The notes under the pieces are model-generated. The model was not told where the DNA came from, did no database searches, and saw only the letters and a list, made by a program, of their open reading frames with translations. A DNA stretch of 32,882 nt, taken from positions 1 to 32,882 of the forward strand of contig CADASK010000017.1 of assembly GCA_902790495.1 (NCBI GenBank). Reading direction: 5' to 3'. Positions 29,493 through 32,882 of the stretch are shown piece after piece. The stretch's first letter is position 1. Every line of letters begins with the position of its first letter. This stretch comes from an uncultured Eubacteriales bacterium. GTDB taxonomy: Bacteria > Bacillota > Clostridia > Christensenellales > Aristaeellaceae. Both the position numbers and the translations under genes were made by a program.

Positions 29493-30089
29493 TTACTTCA
29501 CCACGTACGAGGAGCTGACATAGCCCACGTAGCCGGTGTTGGGATCCTGCACCTGATACCAGCCCTTCAGCTCGGCGATCACGTTCAGCTCGTCGTTGGC
29601 CTTCAGGGTCGCCATCACGCCGGTGGACTTGCTGGGGCCGAAGCGCAGGTTGACCCAGCCGCTGGCGCGGGTCGGGCGCACCATGATGCGGTAGGGGGCC
29701 ACGACCTTCAGGGTCTTCCAGAGGCGGTTCATCTCGTCGAGGGTGTCGGCGTAGCCGGTGCTCTTGGTGTTGGTGTCGGTGTAGTTGGCGGGACGGGCGG
29801 TGGGCTTCTCGTTCACCAGGAAGCGGGTCTGCACATACACGTGCTCATAGGCGCCCGCGCCCATCAGGGCGGTCCAGCCGTTGCCCAGGTGGTAGTCGAC
29901 GGCCACCTCCGTGCCGAAGTCCAGCTGGCCGATGACGTTATTGCCCGTAGCCGGCTCGGTGCGGACATTCAGGGTCTTGCCGTTGGTCGTGTAGACATAC
30001 ATGGTGAACACGGCCTTGGCGGAGAGGGGAGCAGCCAGCCCGACCATCAGCATGGCGGCCAGCGCGAGGGCAAGGATTCTCTTGGACAT
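29493..30089 (-). CDS. Secreted protein with two SH3-like domains
   Basis: 198 residues. A signal peptide ends at about residue 25. Two bacterial SH3-like domains bind or recognise cell-wall peptidoglycan in this family: domain 1 at about 28-95 (TTNGKTLNVRTEPATGNNVIG), domain 2 at about 130-198 (ASGWVNLRFGPSKSTGVMATL; DELNVIAELKGWYQV). There is no catalytic domain, so it is more likely an anchor or sensor than a hydrolase. Strong ribosome site AAGGAGG. Middle gene of the secreted operon. Confidence 0.9.
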   Translation of the reverse strand: MSKRILALALAAMLMVGLAAPLSAKAVFTMYVYTTNGKTLNVRTEPATGNNVIGQLDFGTEVAVDYHLGNGWTALMGAGAYEHVYVQTRFLVNEKPTARPANYTDTNTKSTGYADTLDEMNRLWKTLKVVAPYRIMVRPTRASGWVNLRFGPSKSTGVMATLKANDELNVIAELKGWYQVQDPNTGYVGYVSSSYVVK

Positions 30090-30141
30090 GGTTCGTTCTT
30101 CCTCCTTATCTTATGGTCACAGCGGGGTTCCGGCAGCGGTG

Positions 30142-30738
30142 TCAGTCGGTGATGCTGACCGGATCCCAGCCGTAGTCCTGGAAGGCCTCGATATCCAGCT
30201 CGTTTGCCTGCGCGTAGGCGAGGACGAAGGCGCGGCGGTACTGGGGCAGGTAGCCCTCGGTGGCGTCGCTGGAGACGGCGTACTCTTTTTCCAGCGCCTC
30301 ATCGCCGCCGGCGAGCTTCTTGATGCTGGCCTCGAAGGCCTCGCCCTCCTCCGCAACCTCCAGGGAGGTCACGGCCCAGGCGCCGTCCTTCTTCTCCAGC
30401 TGCATGACGCCGGGGCATTCGCCGCCCGCGGTGCACATCAGGATCTTGCCCTCGAGCTTGTAGGCGAAGAGCCAGAAGTTGCCGTAGACCTTGGCCTGCG
30501 TCTCGTCCTCGTTCACGTCCATCTTCAGCACGATGGGCGCGGGGATCAGCACGCCGCCCTCCTCGGGGGTGTAGCCGAACTCCTCCGCGGTCACCATGTA
30601 GTTGGCGACGGCGGCGAGGATGGGTTCCTCATCGGCGAAGGGATAGCTGTAGGGCGGCAGACCCGAGGCTTCTGCCATGGCGCCGCACACTCCCAGCGCC
30701 AGCGCGAGGGCCAGCATAAGGGTAAGCAGTCTTTTCAT
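30142..30738 (-). CDS. Secreted protein of unknown function
   Basis: 198 residues from ATG 30738 (AGGAAAGGAG upstream; the open frame begins earlier but the signal peptide MKRLLTLMLALALALGVCGA fixes the start). The signal is cut near AMA|EA. The mature part contains PPYSYPFADEEPILAAVANY and an acidic C-terminal half; strand pattern TQAKVYGNFWLFAYKLEGK resembles small secreted beta-rich proteins. Two nearby cysteines (CTAGGEC) could pair. First gene of the secreted operon; unknown function. Confidence 0.8.
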   Translation of the reverse strand: MKRLLTLMLALALALGVCGAMAEASGLPPYSYPFADEEPILAAVANYMVTAEEFGYTPEEGGVLIPAPIVLKMDVNEDETQAKVYGNFWLFAYKLEGKILMCTAGGECPGVMQLEKKDGAWAVTSLEVAEEGEAFEASIKKLAGGDEALEKEYAVSSDATEGYLPQYRRAFVLAYAQANELDIEAFQDYGWDPVSITD

Positions 30739-30790
30739 GTGCTTGTCTCTCCTTTCCTGTTCCAGGATGGCCATTGGCCTATTCGTAAAC

Positions 30791-30819
30791 ATTGTAACGT
30801 GCGGACATCACTTTGTCAA
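30791..30819 (-). promoter_or_regulatory. Promoter of the secreted-protein operon
   Basis: TTGACA (30814-30819) and TACAAT (30791-30796) with 17-base spacing on the minus strand, about 55 bases upstream of ATG 30738. Confidence 0.87.
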
Positions 30820-30920
30820 GTATTCTGTAAGATTTTTGTAACAATATCTAAATCATTCCATTTCCTTTTTGACATCTTTCCGCGCGCCGGGCCGATGGGC
30901 CCCAAGGGGCGGCGCGGCGC

Positions 30921-30949
30921 TTGACACTCCCGCCCCATGCCGCTATACT
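30921..30949 (+). promoter_or_regulatory. Promoter of the metNI operon
   Basis: TTGACA (30921-30926) and TATACT (30944-30949) with 17-base spacing. The leader is only about 33 bases, too short for a SAM or other riboswitch. Confidence 0.88.
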
Positions 30950-30956
30950 TGCATCG

Positions 30957-30974
30957 GGCGGCCGCTGCGCCGCC
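30957..30974 (+). promoter_or_regulatory. Hairpin directly before the metN ribosome site
   Basis: GGCGGC / GCCGCC (6 bp, 6-base loop) ends one base before ATGGAGG. It would form in the short metN leader and could hinder or time ribosome binding. Confidence 0.5.
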
Positions 30975-30987
30975 ATGGAGGCTTTCT

Positions 30988-32025
30988 ATGATTGAACTGA
31001 GAAACCTGTCCAAGAGCTTTGTGACGGCGGACGGGCCGGTGGACGCGCTCAAGCACGTCAACCTGACCATCCGCGATGGGGATATCTACGGCATCATCGG
31101 CATGAGCGGCGCGGGCAAATCCACGCTGGTGCGGTGCATCAACATGCTGGAGCGGCCCTCCGAGGGCGCGGTGCTGCTGGACGGCACCGACCTGAGCTCG
31201 CTGGATAAAAAGCAGCTGCGGGAGATGCGCCACCGGGTGACGATGATCTTCCAGTCCTTCAACCTGCTGATGCAGCGCACCTGCCTGCACAACGTGATGC
31301 TGCCCCTGCGCCTGGCCCATATGCCGAAGCAGGAGGCCGAGGCCCGCGCCCGGGCGCTGCTGGAGACGGTGGGTCTGCCGGACAAGGCCAACGCCTACCC
31401 GGCCCAGCTCTCCGGCGGCCAGCAGCAGCGTGTCGCCATCGCCCGCGCCCTGGCGACCAACCCCTCGGTGCTGCTGTGCGACGAGGCCACCAGCGCCCTG
31501 GACCCGAAGACGACCCACGCCATCCTCGAACTGATCCGCGAGATCAACCGCAAGATGGGCATCACGGTCATCGTCATCACCCACCAGATGAGCGTGGTGC
31601 AGGAGATCTGCAACCGCGTCGCCATCCTGGAGAACGGCACGGTGGTGGAGGAGGGCGACGTGAGCGCGGTGTTCTCCAACCCGCGGGCGAAGGCGACCCG
31701 CAGCCTGGTCTACCCGGAGATGGCGGACATGGACGCCGTGACCCGGGTGCGCGGCCAGGCCGTGCGCATCACCTTCCACGGGGCCGCCGCCGCGGACAAG
31801 CCCCTCATTGCCTCCATGGCCATGGAGCGCAGCATCGCGGCCAGCATCCTCAACGCCTCCACGCGCACCGTGGGGGACAAGGTCTACGGCTACATGCTGC
31901 TGGACATCCCCGGCGGGCCGGACGTGCTGGCGGAGGCCGTGAAGTACCTCAGCGCCGAGCCGGACGTCTCCGTGCAGGTGGAGGCCAACTACGGCGTGAA
32001 CAGCGGTGAGGAGGTGAGCGAATGA
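30988..32025 (+). CDS. metN: Methionine-type ABC transporter ATP-binding protein MetN with NIL domain
   Basis: 345 residues. Powers import of methionine or its derivatives. Walker A GMSGAGKST (38-46), the signature [16 protein letters not shown], Walker B LLCDEATSALDPKT with the diagnostic Ala of MetN proteins, and VITHQMSVVQEICNRVAIL. Residues about 255-335 form a NIL domain, which senses methionine and inhibits transport. ATG 30988 follows GGAGG and matches the MetN beginning MIELRNLSKSF; the open frame continues upstream. Its stop overlaps the metI start by 4 bases (ATGA). Confidence 0.94.
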   Translation: MIELRNLSKSFVTADGPVDALKHVNLTIRDGDIYGIIGMSGAGKSTLVRCINMLERPSEGAVLLDGTDLSSLDKKQLREMRHRVTMIFQSFNLLMQRTCLHNVMLPLRLAHMPKQEAEARARALLETVGLPDKANAYPAQLSGGQQQRVAIARALATNPSVLLCDEATSALDPKTTHAILELIREINRKMGITVIVITHQMSVVQEICNRVAILENGTVVEEGDVSAVFSNPRAKATRSLVYPEMADMDAVTRVRGQAVRITFHGAAAADKPLIASMAMERSIAASILNASTRTVGDKVYGYMLLDIPGGPDVLAEAVKYLSAEPDVSVQVEANYGVNSGEEVSE

Positions 32026-32732
32026 ACCAGTTTGAGCGCGCCTTTACCCCCGAGGCCATGGCGGAGGCCTGGGAGATCTTTCAGCGCGACTTTCCCCAGG
32101 GCCTGTGGGACACGGTGTACGTCACTTTCGTGGCGACCTTCTTCGCCATCGTGATCGGCCTGCCGCTGGGCATGCTGATCGTCGCGGGCGACGAGAAGGG
32201 CATCCGGCCGCTGCCGGCCCCGCTCATGAAGGCCCTCAACGTCATCATCAACCTGCTGCGCTCGGTGCCCTTCCTGATCCTCATCGTGATGGTGATCCCC
32301 CTGACCCGCGTCATCGTGGGCACCTCGGTGGGCACCACGGCGTCCATCGTGCCGCTGGTTATCGCGGCCTTCCCCTTTGTGGCGCGGCTGGTGGAGTCCA
32401 GCCTGCGGGAGGTCAGCCCGAACATCATCGAGATGGCCCAGTCCATGGGCGCGACGCCGATGCAGATTCTGCTGCGGGTGATGCTGCCCGAGGCGGTGCC
32501 GTCGCTGATCACGAACTTCACCCTGGCGATCACCACGATTCTGGGCTACACGGCCATGAGCGGCGCCATCGGCGGCGGCGGTCTGGGCAAGATCGCCATC
32601 ATGGTGGGCTACAACCGCTACAAGTACGCGGTGCTGTACCTCGCGGTGATTGTGCTGGTGATCCTGGTGCAGGTGATGCAGTCCTTTGGCACATGGCTTG
32701 CGCGGAAGTGCGATAAGAGGCTGAAGCACTAA
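32022..32732 (+). CDS. metI: Methionine-type ABC transporter permease MetI
   Basis: 236 residues, five to six hydrophobic helices, of the MetI family. Visible motifs are GLWDTVYVTFVATFFAIVIGLP near the N-terminus, NLLRSVPFLILIVMVIPLT, the EAA loop IIEMAQSMGATPMQIL near residue 140, and YTAMSGAIGGGGLGKIAI near 185. It forms the channel for MetN; translation is coupled to metN. No binding protein (MetQ) lies between metI and the window end; it may lie downstream or elsewhere. No terminator follows; two dispersed repeats do. Confidence 0.94.
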   Translation: MNQFERAFTPEAMAEAWEIFQRDFPQGLWDTVYVTFVATFFAIVIGLPLGMLIVAGDEKGIRPLPAPLMKALNVIINLLRSVPFLILIVMVIPLTRVIVGTSVGTTASIVPLVIAAFPFVARLVESSLREVSPNIIEMAQSMGATPMQILLRVMLPEAVPSLITNFTLAITTILGYTAMSGAIGGGGLGKIAIMVGYNRYKYAVLYLAVIVLVILVQVMQSFGTWLARKCDKRLKH

Positions 32733-32784
32733 AGCTAAGTATTATCTATCAGCCATGGAATTCAGTTTGCGTTAAGAGACGATG

Positions 32785-32841
32785 CGAAGGGGTGCAGGGG
32801 GCGACCGCAAAGCCCCCTGCCCGCGCCCGCAGGCGCGGAAC
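32785..32841 (+). repeat. Dispersed two-hairpin repeat, copy R9 (class A)
   Basis: CGAAGGGGT, arms GCAGGGGG / CCCCCTGC around CGACCGCAAAG, then CCGCGCC / GGCGCGG. Head-to-tail with R10, four bases apart, just after metI. Confidence 0.85.
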
Positions 32842-32844
32842 CCG

Positions 32845-32882
32845 CGAAGGTTTCCAAAGGGCGATCGCAAAGCCCTTTGGTC
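32845..32882 (+). repeat. Dispersed two-hairpin repeat, copy R10 (class B, cut by window edge)
   Basis: CGAAGGTTT, arms CCAAAGGG / CCCTTTGG around CGATCGCAAAG. The last visible bases GGTC match the class B junction into hairpin 2, which lies outside the window. Confidence 0.8.

Overview
The window is about 33 kb of GC-rich, densely coding bacterial chromosome. It most resembles an uncultured gut or rumen Clostridia (Christensenellales/Oscillospirales-like), which is an inference. The support is strong AGGAGG ribosome sites, TTGACA-N17-TATAAT promoters, many short secreted proteins with stereotyped MKK(I/L)LAL...A-x-A|E signal peptides, a clostripain-family protease, a small SRP RNA, and amino-acid, purine and drug transporters typical of anaerobic Firmicutes. 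No phage, plasmid, transposase or CRISPR locus is visible. High GC gives many long antisense shadow ORFs, which are ignored.

Layout. 1-2659 (-): tripartite tricarboxylate transporter tctC-tctB-tctA, with tctA cut by the window edge. 2965-5566 (-): two tandem paralogous secreted esterases. 5828-6532 (-): class I glutamine amidotransferase (PuuD family). 6816-9113 (+): polar amino-acid ABC transporter (binding protein, permease, ATPase) with a hairpin after the first gene. 9168-11752 (-): M18 aminopeptidase and a serine beta-lactamase-like hydrolase. 12009-13346 (+): MATE efflux pump. About 13421-13520 (+): SRP RNA. 13663-14898 (+): glyA. 15236-17374 (+): large glycosyltransferase. 17623-18162 (+): msrA. 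18497-20844 (-): LysR regulator and an AzgA-type purine permease. 21005-26069 (-): LuxR/STAND regulator translationally coupled to a C11 protease, then a small secreted protein. 26230-26302 (-): tRNA-Ala(GGC). 26388-28715: GNAT acetyltransferase, sugar O-acetyltransferase and DAHP synthase. 28873-30738 (-): three secreted proteins, one with SH3 domains. 30988-32732 (+): methionine-type importer MetN-MetI, with no MetQ inside the window.

The most unusual content is intergenic. Ten copies of a two-hairpin palindromic repeat (about 57 bp) are spread between genes on both strands, some as closely spaced pairs. The loop core GATCGCAAAG is well conserved while the stem arms change in a compensatory way from copy to copy. 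Two copies carry a related internal extension of about 60 bp containing a third hairpin. The repeats lack U-tracts, so they are not ordinary terminators. A different 143-bp palindromic MITE-like element supplies the last codons of msrA.

A second point of interest is a possible small regulon. A 16-bp dyad (CTGTAC-N4-G-x-ACAG) lies directly upstream of poorly matching -35 boxes at two promoters. One drives the LuxR/STAND regulator and C11 protease genes. The other drives the small secreted protein encoded just downstream of them.
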